From Cupriavidus sp. WKF15 (lineage in GTDB: Bacteria; Pseudomonadota; Gammaproteobacteria; Burkholderiales; Burkholderiaceae): a stretch of DNA of 64,000 nt. Made by a program: the position numbers and the translations under genes. Of the stretch, positions 1 to 8,771 are shown in pieces. Below the pieces are notes generated by a model. That model had not been told where the DNA came from. It searched no databases and worked only from the letters and a program-made list of their open reading frames with translations. Position 1 is the stretch's first letter; each line of letters begins with the position of its first letter. The stretch is taken from positions 1,984,001 through 2,048,000 of the forward strand of contig NZ_CP119572.1 in NCBI RefSeq assembly GCF_029278605.1. Reading direction: 5' to 3'.

Positions 1-1
1 C

Positions 2-775
2 GAGCTCGACTTCGAAGCCAACCTGCCGATCGTGCGCGCCGCGGTCAAGTACGGCAAGCACCTGGTGTTCCCGTCGACCTCCGAGGTCTACGGCATGTGC
101 GCCGACGACGAGTTCGACCCCGAGTCCTCGCCGCTGATCTACGGCCCGATCAACAAGCCGCGCTGGATCTACGCCTGCTCCAAGCAGCTCATGGACCGCG
201 TCATCCACGCCTACGGCATGGAACAGGGCCTGAACTACACGCTGTTCCGCCCGTTCAACTGGATCGGCGCCGGGCTGGACTCGATCTTCGAATCGAAGGA
301 AGGCTCCTCGCGCGTGGTCACGCAGTTCCTGGGCCATATTGTGCGCGGCGAGCCGATCAAGCTGGTCGACGGCGGGGCGCAGAAGCGCGCGTTCGCCGAT
401 ATCTCGGACGGCATCTCGGCGCTGATGCGCATCATCGAGAACCCCAACGGCGTGGCCACCGGCAAGATCTTCAACATCGGCAACCCGTCCAACATCCACT
501 CGGTGCGCGAGCTGGCCGAGATGATGCTGAAGATGGCCGCCGACTACCCCGAGTACGCCGAAGAGGCGCGCAAGACGCAGATCGTCGAGACCTCGTCGGG
601 CGACTTCTACGGCAAGGGCTACCAGGACGTGCAGCACCGCGTGCCGAAGATCGACAACACCATGCAGGAACTGGGCTGGAAGCCCGAGGTGACGATGGAG
701 CAGGCGCTGCGACGGATATTCGAGGCCTACCGCGACCACGTGGTCGACGCCCGCACCCTGGTCAGCGGCGACTAA
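2..775 (+). CDS. UDP-sugar decarboxylase/epimerase, ArnA C-terminal-domain type (5' truncated by window)
   Basis: Short-chain dehydrogenase/epimerase-fold enzyme. The gene starts before the window and 257 codons are visible in frame from base 2. The visible part has the conserved PSTSEVYG strand (residues about 24-31) and the catalytic YxxxK pair (Y57, K61 of the visible part). It also has FRPFNW and the DGGAQKRAFADI segment, all matching the decarboxylase half of ArnA or the related UDP-xylose/UDP-4-keto-pentose synthases. Such enzymes convert UDP-glucuronate to UDP-4-keto-pentose or UDP-xylose, used for lipid A aminoarabinose or surface polysaccharide. Whether an N-terminal formyltransferase half exists cannot be seen. 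It ends in TAA and is followed by a bidirectional terminator shared with kup. Confidence 0.85.
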   Translation, partial: ELDFEANLPIVRAAVKYGKHLVFPSTSEVYGMCADDEFDPESSPLIYGPINKPRWIYACSKQLMDRVIHAYGMEQGLNYTLFRPFNWIGAGLDSIFESKEGSSRVVTQFLGHIVRGEPIKLVDGGAQKRAFADISDGISALMRIIENPNGVATGKIFNIGNPSNIHSVRELAEMMLKMAADYPEYAEEARKTQIVETSSGDFYGKGYQDVQHRVPKIDNTMQELGWKPEVTMEQALRRIFEAYRDHVVDARTLVSGD

Positions 776-854
776 GGCATACGCGCGGGCCGCCGTGTCG
801 GCGCCCGCCAAGCACCCCCAACCTCAACCCTCCCTCAATCCGCCCAAGAACAAA

Positions 855-893
855 ACAAAGCCCCCGCCCGGCCTGCGCCTGCGGGGGCTTTGT
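855..893. terminator. Bidirectional intrinsic terminator between the ArnA-type gene and kup
   Basis: Perfect 13-bp stem ACAAAGCCCCCGC (855-867) and its complement (881-893) with a GC-rich loop. A/T runs on both sides suit the two convergent genes. Confidence 0.85.
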
Positions 894-912
894 CCTACTA
901 CCGCGGCAAGGA

Positions 913-2817
913 TCAAATCTCGACCTTGGTACCGAGCTCGACCACGCGATTGGCGGGAATCTGGAAGAAGTCCGACGGCTTGGCGCCGTTCTGGTGCATC
1001 CAAGCGAACAAGCTCTCGCGCCACATCGACATGCCCGGCAGCTTGGACGGGATAACCGATTCGCGCGCGATGAAGAAGGACGTCTCCATCAGCTCGAACT
1101 GCATGCCGAGCTTGCGCTGCGCGAGTTCCAGCACCTTGTGCACGTCCGGGGTTTCCTTGAAGCCGTAGTCGGACTTCAGGATATACACGCCACCGCCCAG
1201 GTCCTTGCAGCTCAGGCGGTGTTCGTCATCGACATAAGGAATGTCGCGCGTGACGAAACTGAGAAAGACTACACGTTCATGCAGCACGCGGTTGTGCTTC
1301 AGGTTGTGCAGCAGCGACACCGGCACCGAGTCGGTATTGCCGGTCAGGAACACGGCCGTGCCTTCCACCCGGTGCGGCGGGTGCGCCAGCAGGCCGGCAA
1401 TGAAGGGCTCAAGCGGAATGCCGTCTTCCAGGCTGCGTGCGCGCAACAGCTTGCGGCCGCTGTACCAGGTCATCAGCAGGAAGAACGCGGTACCGCCCAT
1501 CAGCAGCGGGAACCAGCCGCCTTCCGCGATCTTCAGCAGGTTGGCCGCGAAGAACGCCAGGTCCACCATCAGGAACGACAGGCCGATCAGGGTCACCAGC
1601 ACCGGGTTCCACTTCCAGACATTGCGCATCACCACGGCGGCCAGGAAGGTGGTGATTACCATGGTCGTGGTGACCGCAATGCCATAAGCAGCGGCCAGGT
1701 TATCCGATTTCTTGAAGGCCACCACGACCGCCACCACGAGCACCAGCAGGATCCAGTTGATGACCGGCAGGTAGATCTGGCCGATTTCCGCCTCCGACGT
1801 GTAGCGGATCCGCATGCGCGGCACGAAGCCCAGCTGGATGGCCTGGCTGGTCAGCGAGAACGCGCCAGAAATGACCGCCTGCGAGGCAATCACCGTGGCG
1901 CAGGTCGCCAGCAGCACCATGGGCAGTTGCAGCGCACTGGGCACCATCAGGTAGAACGGATTGGCCACGGCTTCCGGATGGTTCAGCAGCATCGCCCCCT
2001 GGCCAAAGTAGTTCAGCATCAGGCACGGCATCACCAGCACGAACCACCCATAGCGGATCGGGCGCGCGCCAAAATGCCCCATGTCCGCGTACAGCGCCTC
2101 GGCACCGGTCAGCACCAGGAACACCGAGCCCAGCACGACAAAGGCCTGCAGCGAATGCTCCATCAGGAACTTGATGCCATGGTGCGGGCTGATGGCCATC
2201 AGGATGCCCGGGGCCTGCAGCAGGTGCAGCAGGCCCAGCGCGCCCAGGGCAATGAACCAGGCGACCATGATCGGCCCGAACAGCTTGCCGACGGCATGCG
2301 TGCCGCTGCGCTGAATGAAGAACAGCACGGCCAGGATGACCAGCGTGATGGGAATGACAAAGTGGGAAAGACCCGGGGCGGCAATCTCCAGCCCCTCCAC
2401 CGCGGACAACACCGAGATGGCCGGCGTGATGACCGCGTCGCCGTAGAACATGCAGGCGCCGAAGATGCCCAGCATCATCAGCAGCTTGGCCATGCGCGAG
2501 CGTGGCGCCGCGGTGCGCAGTGCCAGCGCCATCAGGGCCAGCACGCCGCCCTCGCCATTGTTGTCCGCCCGCATCACGAACAGGACATATTTGAGCGACA
2601 CCACGATGATCATGGCCCAGAACAGCATCGAAATGATGCCGAGCACCGCGTCCGGGCTGAAGGGAATGCCATGTTCCTGGCTGAAGCACTCCTTGAGCGC
2701 GTACAGCGGGCTGGTCCCGATATCGCCGAATACGACGCCGATTGCGCCGATCACAAGAGCGCGCGTGCTCGGGCTCTCGACAAAGTAGTGGCTGGTGGTT
2801 GCGGATTGGGTGGTCAT
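913..2817 (-). CDS. kup: Kup-family low-affinity potassium transporter
   Basis: Integral membrane K+/H+ symporter of the KUP/HAK/KT family, 634 aa, the usual length for proteobacterial Kup. The signature [10 protein letters not shown] lies at residues 31-40 inside the first membrane helix. About twelve hydrophobic helices follow and fill residues 1 to about 430. A hydrophilic cytoplasmic C-terminal domain of about 200 residues completes the protein. The ATG at 2817 is chosen because the family motif begins about 30 residues later. The gene is convergent with the ArnA-type gene and stands alone. A weak promoter and a palindrome sit in its leader. Confidence 0.96.
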   Translation of the reverse strand: MTTQSATTSHYFVESPSTRALVIGAIGVVFGDIGTSPLYALKECFSQEHGIPFSPDAVLGIISMLFWAMIIVVSLKYVLFVMRADNNGEGGVLALMALALRTAAPRSRMAKLLMMLGIFGACMFYGDAVITPAISVLSAVEGLEIAAPGLSHFVIPITLVILAVLFFIQRSGTHAVGKLFGPIMVAWFIALGALGLLHLLQAPGILMAISPHHGIKFLMEHSLQAFVVLGSVFLVLTGAEALYADMGHFGARPIRYGWFVLVMPCLMLNYFGQGAMLLNHPEAVANPFYLMVPSALQLPMVLLATCATVIASQAVISGAFSLTSQAIQLGFVPRMRIRYTSEAEIGQIYLPVINWILLVLVVAVVVAFKKSDNLAAAYGIAVTTTMVITTFLAAVVMRNVWKWNPVLVTLIGLSFLMVDLAFFAANLLKIAEGGWFPLLMGGTAFFLLMTWYSGRKLLRARSLEDGIPLEPFIAGLLAHPPHRVEGTAVFLTGNTDSVPVSLLHNLKHNRVLHERVVFLSFVTRDIPYVDDEHRLSCKDLGGGVYILKSDYGFKETPDVHKVLELAQRKLGMQFELMETSFFIARESVIPSKLPGMSMWRESLFAWMHQNGAKPSDFFQIPANRVVELGTKVEI

Positions 2818-3137
2818 GAATTCTGGTCTCGACGACCGGATCGCGGGCGGTAGAGCGCTCTACCCGGAATCCGGCCCGACACAGCAGCCGTGAATCGGCC
2901 GCCTCCCTCTTCAGTTGTTCTATTGCGTTGCACAAACGGCCGCAATTCTAGATGAACTGCGGCGCGCCGGCCACTGACGATGCCCCCGATACCGCTGGCG
3001 GAACGCATCAAGCATGGGTGGGAAGTGGTGGATGGTCAAGTCCTGCAGCAAATAGCACCGGACCTGCCAGCGCTGGAACGACGTTGCCGTGTCGCCACAA
3101 AATGAGATATTTACATCACTTTTCGTGTGAGATGGTC
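2818..3137. other. Intergenic region upstream of kup and downstream of the ABC operon
   Basis: No gene is seen in these 320 bases. Reading leftward, a possible sigma-70 promoter for kup is TTGCGG (2940-2945), a 17-base spacer, then TAGAAC (2917-2922). The leader carries the perfect palindrome GGTAGAGCGCTCTACC at 2849-2864. The half nearest 3137 is unremarkable, with no clear terminator for the leftward ABC operon. Confidence 0.5.
2849..2864. promoter_or_regulatory. Perfect 16-nt palindrome in the kup 5' leader
   Basis: GGTAGAGCGCTCTACC lies 32-47 bases upstream of the kup ATG and downstream of the candidate promoter. It could be a dimer-binding operator or an mRNA hairpin. Which protein would bind is unknown. 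Confidence 0.4.
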
Positions 3138-3851
3138 TTATACGCCGAGGTAGCGATCGAGAGCCTCATGCTTGCCGGCGAGGTCTGCGGCGGGGCCGGT
3201 CAGGACGACACGCCCCTTCTCCAGCACGACCACGCGGTCCGCGTGGGCGAGCACGGACCGGAAGTTGCGATCCACCACCACGGAGGCGATGCCCGTCGCC
3301 CGCACAGTGGCAATGACCTCCCAGATCTCGCGCACGATGCGCGGCGCGAGCCCTTCCGTGGCTTCGTCAAGCACCAGGCAGTCGGGGTTGGTCATCAACG
3401 CGCGGCCGATCGACAGCATCTGCTGCTCGCCGCCGGACAGTTGCTGTCCGCCATGGTCCAGGCGCTCCTTGAGCCGCGGAAACAGGTCGAGCACGCGCGC
3501 CTCGTCCCAGTCATGGCGGCCATTGCAGCCCTTGCGTGCCGCCATGACCAGGTTCTCGCGCACCGACAGGTTCGGGAAGATGCCGCGCCCTTCGGGCACG
3601 TAGGCCACCCCAAGGCGCGCCACCTCGTGGGGCTGCGCGCGCGAAACATCGCGCCCGGCCACGCGGATGCTGCCGGTGCGCTGGCGCACGTGGCCCAGCA
3701 GCGTTCGCAGCAGCGTGCTCTTGCCCATGCCATTGCGCCCGAGCAGGCCCACGGTCTCGCCCGTGCCAACGCGGAAGTCCACGTCGCGCAGGATATGGCT
3801 GGAGCCGTACCAGGCGTTGATGCCGCTGGCTTCGATCATCGCTGCCGTCAT
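3138..3851 (-). CDS. Branched-chain-type (HAAT) ABC transporter ATPase, LivF type
   Basis: Second ATP-binding subunit of a HAAT-family importer, 237 aa. Walker A GRNGMGKST is at residues 38-46, signature LSGGEQQ at 138-144 and Walker B CLVLDEATEG at 158-167. This is the LivF subtype, with the late 'RNF..VL..ADRV.VLEKGRVV' region. The start at 3851 gives an ATGA overlap with the upstream LivG-type gene; an in-frame extension further upstream would lie inside livG. It is the last gene of a leftward operon that begins with benzoate-CoA ligase, so the importer probably carries benzoate or a related aromatic acid rather than leucine. That assignment is inferred from context. Confidence 0.93.
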   Translation of the reverse strand: MTAAMIEASGINAWYGSSHILRDVDFRVGTGETVGLLGRNGMGKSTLLRTLLGHVRQRTGSIRVAGRDVSRAQPHEVARLGVAYVPEGRGIFPNLSVRENLVMAARKGCNGRHDWDEARVLDLFPRLKERLDHGGQQLSGGEQQMLSIGRALMTNPDCLVLDEATEGLAPRIVREIWEVIATVRATGIASVVVDRNFRSVLAHADRVVVLEKGRVVLTGPAADLAGKHEALDRYLGV

Positions 3852-4615
3852 GCCGGCACCTCGTGGTCTTCGCCCTCGCCCAGGTAGGCGAGCTGGACTT
3901 CCCGGTTGGCTCGAATGGCATCGGGCGTGCCGCTGGCAATGACCGCGCCGTTGACCATCACCGTGATGCGGTCGGCCACGGCAAACACGGCATCCATATC
4001 GTGCTCTACCAGCAGGATCGCATGGCCTTCGCGCAGGCCGCGCAACAGCGCCAGCATGCGCGACGACTCTTCGGCGCCCATGCCCGCAAGCGGCTCGTCC
4101 AGGAGCAGGGCCACGGGCTGCGTGGCCAGGCACATGGCCACTTCGAGCTGGCGCTTCTGGCCGTGCGCGAGTTCGCTGGCGAGCCGCCCCGCATGCGCGG
4201 CAAGCCCCGCACGCTCCATGGCCTCGTCGGCAAGCGCGCCGCTCATGCGGCAGCCGCCGGCGCCCTCCCAGAGCCGCCAGGCGCGCTGGGCACGCGACTG
4301 CGCCGCCAGCCGGCAGTTCTCGCGCACGGTGAGCGGCAGGAAGATGTTATTGCGCTGGTAGCTGCGGCCAATGCCATGCCGGGCCAGCCGCGGCTGGGAC
4401 CACCCGGTCACATCCCGCCCCTGCAGGTGAAGCTGGCCTGCCGAAGGCGGCAGTTCGCCGGACAGCATATTGATCAGCGTGGATTTGCCGGCGCCGTTGG
4501 TGCCGATCACTGCGTGGATCTCGTGCAGCGCCAGCGACAGATCCACTCCCGCCACGGCGGTCAGGCCGCCAAAACGGCGCGTCAGGCCGGTGGCCTGCAA
4601 TACCGGTGTGCTCAT
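3848..4615 (-). CDS. HAAT ABC transporter ATPase, LivG type
   Basis: First ATPase subunit of the importer, 255 aa. Walker A GTNGAGKST is at residues 38-46, an 'ELAHGQKRQLEVA' signature region follows, and Walker B is VALLLDEPLAGMG. The insertion between Walker A and the signature and the 'LLVEHDMDAVF' switch region are LivG-like. It overlaps livF by 4 bases (ATGA) and livM by 4 bases, indicating translational coupling. It acts at the cytoplasmic face of the inner membrane with the LivH/LivM-type permeases. Confidence 0.93.
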   Translation of the reverse strand: MSTPVLQATGLTRRFGGLTAVAGVDLSLALHEIHAVIGTNGAGKSTLINMLSGELPPSAGQLHLQGRDVTGWSQPRLARHGIGRSYQRNNIFLPLTVRENCRLAAQSRAQRAWRLWEGAGGCRMSGALADEAMERAGLAAHAGRLASELAHGQKRQLEVAMCLATQPVALLLDEPLAGMGAEESSRMLALLRGLREGHAILLVEHDMDAVFAVADRITVMVNGAVIASGTPDAIRANREVQLAYLGEGEDHEVPA

Positions 4616-5691
4616 GCGGCCTCCGTGTTGCGGTGGTGGCGGCGTTCACCGCCCGCCTCCTGCGCTGCGTCGTCGTCATCGCCGTTGCGCACGCCCGGGG
4701 CTCGCGCCTTCGGGCGCAGCACCGCCGGCAGGCTCACCAGCCCGCGCGGCAGCAGGGCCACCGCGACGATGATGAAGCCGCCCATCAGCAACTGCCAGTG
4801 CTTGGTCATCGTGCTGAACCACTCGGCCACCAGCACAAAGGAAAAGGCGCCCAGCACCGCGCCGGCCAGGCTGCCCACGCCGCCCAGGATGACCATCAGC
4901 ATGGCATTGCCCGACTGGTGCCACGAGGCGATTTCCGGGTTGACGAAGCCGAACTGGACCGCATACAGGAAGCCCGCCAGCCCCGCCAGCATGCCGCCGG
5001 CGACGAATGCACCGAGCTGGTAGCGGTACGTGGCATAGCCCGCTGCGCGCATGCGCTGCTCGTTATGGCGGATGCCCACCAGCGCGTGCCCGAAGCGCGA
5101 ACGCAGCAGCAGCGCCAGCACTGCTACGGTCACGCCCATGGCGGCCCAGACCATCCAGTAGAAATGACTGGGGTCGTTGACGGTCACTTGCCGCAGGCCG
5201 GGCACCGGGAATTCCGGGCGGAAGTAGATGTACGTGCCGTCGCTGCCGCCAGCGATCTTGGTGTCGTGGAAGACGAAATACACCATCTGCGCGAACGCCA
5301 GCGTCACCATGATGAAGTAGACCCCGCGCGTGCGCAGCACCAGCATGCCGACCAGCATCGCCAACACTGCCGCGGCGCCCAGGGCCCCGGCCAGCAGCAG
5401 CCAGCCGTTGCCAGGACCGGACTCCGGCGCCAGCATGGCCGTGGCATAAGCCGCCGCCGCGAAGTAGGCGGCATGGCCCAGGCTCACTAGGCCGGTATAG
5501 CCGATCAGCAACTGCAGCGAGAGCGCGAAGATGGCCATGATCATGACCTTGCTCAGCAGCTCGATATAGAACTTGTGGCTGTCTGCGGTCAGCACCAGCG
5601 GCAGGCTGGCCAGCACCGCGAATGCCACCAGCCACGCAAAGGCGACGCGCGCGCTGCCGTGCGAAGCCGCCGGGGAAAGCTTGGTATCCAT
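4612..5691 (-). CDS. HAAT ABC transporter permease, LivM type
   Basis: Inner-membrane permease of 359 aa with about ten hydrophobic segments. It shows the LivM hallmark 'IMAIFALSLQLLIGYTGLVSLGHAAYF' region (about residues 52-78) and the late 'ASWHQSGNAMLMVILGGVGSLAG' EAA-like loop. A charged, low-complexity tail follows the last helix. It overlaps LivG by 4 bases and is 1 base from LivH. It forms the translocation pore with LivH. The substrate is not evident from the protein; context points to benzoate or related aromatics. Confidence 0.92.
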   Translation of the reverse strand: MDTKLSPAASHGSARVAFAWLVAFAVLASLPLVLTADSHKFYIELLSKVMIMAIFALSLQLLIGYTGLVSLGHAAYFAAAAYATAMLAPESGPGNGWLLLAGALGAAAVLAMLVGMLVLRTRGVYFIMVTLAFAQMVYFVFHDTKIAGGSDGTYIYFRPEFPVPGLRQVTVNDPSHFYWMVWAAMGVTVAVLALLLRSRFGHALVGIRHNEQRMRAAGYATYRYQLGAFVAGGMLAGLAGFLYAVQFGFVNPEIASWHQSGNAMLMVILGGVGSLAGAVLGAFSFVLVAEWFSTMTKHWQLLMGGFIIVAVALLPRGLVSLPAVLRPKARAPGVRNGDDDDAAQEAGGERRHHRNTEAA

Positions 5692-5692
5692 A

Positions 5693-6559
5693 TCAACCCG
5701 CCTTGAACAGGCCTTGCGGCTTCCACAACAGGATCACCGCCATCAGGAGGTAGATCAGCACGCCCGACGCATCCTGCCAGAACACTTTGCCAAAGGTATC
5801 GACGAAGCCCAGCAGCAGCGAGGCGACCAGCGCGCCCTTCACCGAGCCGATGCCGCCGATCACCACCACCACGAAGCAGACGATCAGCACCTGCGCGCCC
5901 ATGCCCGGGTACACCGACGACACCGGCGCGGCAATCATCCCCGCCAGCACCGCCAGCGCCACGCCCAGCGCGAACACCACGCGGTACAGCACCGTCACGT
6001 TGATGCCGAGCGACTGCACCATTTCACGGTTGGTGGCGCCCGCGCGGATCATCATGCCCAGGCGCGTGCGCCGGATCACGAAGTACATTGCCGCCGCCAC
6101 CAGCAGGCACACCGCCGAGATGAACAGGCGGTAGACCGGGTACGTCATGTCGTTGCCGATCGGCAGCGCCCCGTCGAGCAACGCGGGCACGGGCACGCCG
6201 TGCACATCGTCGCCGACCAGGATGCTGCGCAATTCCTCGAACACGAGGATCAGGCCGTAGGTCATCAGCACCTGCTGCAGGTGGTCGCGCTCGTAGAGGA
6301 AGCTGAAGAACACCCACTCCAGCACGTAGCCGAACGCCACGCCCAGCACGATGCCGAGCGGCACGGCAATCAGCAGGTTGCCCGTAAGGCTGGCCAGCGT
6401 GAACGCCAGATAGGCCCCGAGCATGTAGAAGCTGCCATGTGCCAGGTTGATGACGCCCATGATGCCGAAGATCAGCGTCAGGCCGCTTGCCACCAGGAAC
6501 AGCAGCAGCCCGTACTGCACGCTGTTCAGGCACTGGATCAGGAAAGAGACGATGTCCAT
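5693..6559 (-). CDS. HAAT ABC transporter permease, LivH type
   Basis: Inner-membrane permease of 288 aa, starting MDIVSFLIQCLNSVQYG. The LivH pattern 'GLTLIFGIMGVINLAHG' follows at about residues 25-41, with 'VIGGIGSVKGALVAS' near the end. An in-frame start 14 codons upstream is possible, but the family normally begins at MDIxxFxxQ. It is separated from LivM by one base. The gap to the binding-protein gene upstream is 72 bases, so the five transport genes are probably one transcript. Confidence 0.92.
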   Translation of the reverse strand: MDIVSFLIQCLNSVQYGLLLFLVASGLTLIFGIMGVINLAHGSFYMLGAYLAFTLASLTGNLLIAVPLGIVLGVAFGYVLEWVFFSFLYERDHLQQVLMTYGLILVFEELRSILVGDDVHGVPVPALLDGALPIGNDMTYPVYRLFISAVCLLVAAAMYFVIRRTRLGMMIRAGATNREMVQSLGINVTVLYRVVFALGVALAVLAGMIAAPVSSVYPGMGAQVLIVCFVVVVIGGIGSVKGALVASLLLGFVDTFGKVFWQDASGVLIYLLMAVILLWKPQGLFKAG

Positions 6560-6631
6560 GCTGCGTGGGGAAGATGCCCGGCGCGCGGCAGGCCGCGGCA
6601 CCGGCGCATCATGCCGGTCGAAAGGTCGGAA

Positions 6632-7819
6632 TCAGAGACGGCAGCCGCGCGCCGGATCGGCCAGCGACTTCACCGCCACGGTGCTCACCTTGTTCTCGCG
6701 GCCGTCCACCTTGCGCAGGTAGAAGTCCTGCACCGGGTTGTGCGCCTTGGACAGTGTGAAGGCACCGCGCGGGCTGTCCACCCTGGCCGCTTCCATGGCC
6801 TTGTAGACATCGGCCTTGCGCGACATGTCGCCCTTTACCGCATTGGCACCGGCGGCGAGCAGCTGCGCGGCGTCGTAGCCCTGCACGGCGTACACGTCCG
6901 GCTGCAGCTTGTACGTCTTGGCGTAGTCGAGGCGGAAGCTCTTGTCGCGCGCGTTGCTCAGGCCGTCGGCATAGTGCAGCGTGGTCTCCAGGCCCTGCGC
7001 GGCGTTGCCCTGCGCTTCGAGCGTGCCGTCGGTCAGGAAGCCCGAGCCGTAAAGCGGAATCTTGTCCTTGAGCCCGGCCGCGGCCCAGTCCTTGACGAAC
7101 TTGACGGCGCCGCCGCCCGCGAAGAACACGAACACGGCGTCCGGCTTGAGCGCCGCCACTTCGGTGATCAGCGCCTGGAACTCTACGTTGGGGAACGGCA
7201 GGCTCAGTTCCTTCACCACCTTGCCGCCCTTGCCTTCGAAGGCTTCCTTGAAGCCCTTGACCGATTGCTCGCCGGCCGCGTACTTCCAGGTCAGGGTGAC
7301 CACCTTCTTCATGCCGCGCTCGGCCAGCACATGGCCCATGGCGTAGCCGGGCTGCCAGTTGGAGAACGACGAGCGGAAGATATTGGGGCCGCACAGCGGA
7401 CCGGTCGCTTCATCGACGCCGGCGTTCGGGATGATCAGCAGCGTGTTGTTTTCCTTGGCCACCTTGACGATGCCCATCTGCACGCCCGAATGCACGGTGC
7501 CCACGACCACGTCGACCTGGTCGCGCTTGATCAGCTTGGTGGCGTTCTCGGGCGCCTTGGCGGGATCGGATTCGTCATCGACCTTGAAGTACTCGATGTC
7601 GCGGCCGCCGAGCTTGCCGCCCTGCTGCTGCACGTACATGCGGAAGCCGTTCTCGATGGTCGTACCCAGTGACGCATACGTACCCGTGTAAGGCAGCATG
7701 AACCCTACCTTGATCTTCCCGCCCTGCGCGCTTTGCGCATGGACGGCCCCGGTGGCGGCAAGCATTGCAGCGACGGCAAGGCAGGCAGGCGCGAGCCTGC
7801 GCGATGTGAAGCGGTGCAT
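6632..7819 (-). CDS. HAAT ABC transporter periplasmic substrate-binding protein
   Basis: LivJ/LivK-fold type I periplasmic binding protein, 395 aa. The signal peptide is residues 1-28, with a basic start, a hydrophobic core and a VHAQ cleavage region. 'GKIKVGFMLPYTGTYASLG' then opens the mature protein. The 'VDVVVGTVHSGVQMGIVKVAKENNTLLIIPNAG' strand-loop matches aromatic-acid-binding members of the family. It lies between livH and the alpha/beta hydrolase of the benzoate operon, which suggests it captures benzoate or a close analogue. The ligand is inferred from location only. Confidence 0.9.
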   Translation of the reverse strand: MHRFTSRRLAPACLAVAAMLAATGAVHAQSAQGGKIKVGFMLPYTGTYASLGTTIENGFRMYVQQQGGKLGGRDIEYFKVDDESDPAKAPENATKLIKRDQVDVVVGTVHSGVQMGIVKVAKENNTLLIIPNAGVDEATGPLCGPNIFRSSFSNWQPGYAMGHVLAERGMKKVVTLTWKYAAGEQSVKGFKEAFEGKGGKVVKELSLPFPNVEFQALITEVAALKPDAVFVFFAGGGAVKFVKDWAAAGLKDKIPLYGSGFLTDGTLEAQGNAAQGLETTLHYADGLSNARDKSFRLDYAKTYKLQPDVYAVQGYDAAQLLAAGANAVKGDMSRKADVYKAMEAARVDSPRGAFTLSKAHNPVQDFYLRKVDGRENKVSTVAVKSLADPARGCRL

Positions 7820-7934
7820 GATGTCTCCTGGTGGTCAAGCCGGCGGTTCGTGGAACCGTGATCGATCCCTTCCCCCAGGTTCGGATGCATAGCCGGACGC
7901 ATGCCGGGATGCGAACGCGGGGGCGGGCAACGAA

Positions 7935-8771
7935 TTATTTTAGGTATGAAGTATGTGCGTTTATAAACCGTACCGCCTCCTGCGTCAACGGCGCCGGCTG
8001 GTCGCGATGTGGCGAATGACCGCACCGCGCGAGTTTAAGCAAGGCGGTTTGTGGGGCATATCGATGGATACCCTCGATCTGGGCCATGGTGCCGTACACA
8101 TCGTCCTCGCCCTGCACCGCCTGCACCGGGCAGCGCAATTGCGGCAGCAGCGCATGCAAGTCCCACTGGCGAAACGCGGGATCGAGCCAGATGTCGTTCC
8201 AGCCCCAGAAAGCCGAATCCACGTCGTCGTGGTAGCGCGCCAGGCGGCTGCGCAGGTCGGTCTCAAGATAGGCCTGGCGCGTGGCTTCTATGCTGCGCAC
8301 GGACACGTCTTCGACGAGGATATGCGGCGCCAGCACGGTGACGCCATCGACGGCATCGGGAAAGCTGGTGGCGTGGATCAACGCAATCGAGCCGCCGTCG
8401 CTATGGCCGAACAGCCAAGGCCTGCCATGACTGCGCCCGGGACCGATGTCCAGCGCATCGAACAGCGCCGGCAAGGCTTCGCGCGCCTGCCGGTGCATGA
8501 AGTCGACGCCCCACTTTTCGTCGTGTGGCCGCGGCGTGGAGCGCCCATAGCCATAGCGCGAGAACACCAGTCCGCGAAAATCGCCGGCCTCGCAGAAGCT
8601 CAGCGGAAAGTCGCGCCACATGCCGACCGAGCCGAGCCCTTCATGCAGGAACACCACCAGCGGGCGCTGCGTGCGTTCGCGGCGCAGCCACTGATGCTCG
8701 ATCCGGATGCGTCGGCCGTCGAACGGAATATCCACCCACTCGCTCTGCATGCTCGCCTTGTCGTCAGGCAT
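7935..8771 (-). CDS. Alpha/beta hydrolase of the benzoate (box) cluster
   Basis: 278-aa serine hydrolase fold. The oxyanion-hole region is FLHEGLGS (residues 41-48). The nucleophile elbow is GHSDGGS with Ser124, the late acid lies in the GEDD segment, and the catalytic His is in CGHSPH. It overlaps the end of benzoate-CoA ligase by 8 bases (ATG at 8771, ligase stop at 8764), so the two are translationally coupled. Hydrolases at this place in box clusters have been proposed to act on lactone or CoA-thioester by-products; that role is not proved by the sequence. The ATG at 8771 is preferred; MQSEW, 7 codons later, is an alternative. Confidence 0.88.
   Translation of the reverse strand: MPDDKASMQSEWVDIPFDGRRIRIEHQWLRRERTQRPLVVFLHEGLGSVGMWRDFPLSFCEAGDFRGLVFSRYGYGRSTPRPHDEKWGVDFMHRQAREALPALFDALDIGPGRSHGRPWLFGHSDGGSIALIHATSFPDAVDGVTVLAPHILVEDVSVRSIEATRQAYLETDLRSRLARYHDDVDSAFWGWNDIWLDPAFRQWDLHALLPQLRCPVQAVQGEDDVYGTMAQIEGIHRYAPQTALLKLARCGHSPHRDQPAPLTQEAVRFINAHTSYLK

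Noticed and set aside
97..2853. Very long rightward open frame opposite kup
   Set aside because: It is an antisense shadow produced by high GC. The residues are His/Arg/Gln-rich without domain logic, and the opposite strand encodes full-length Kup.
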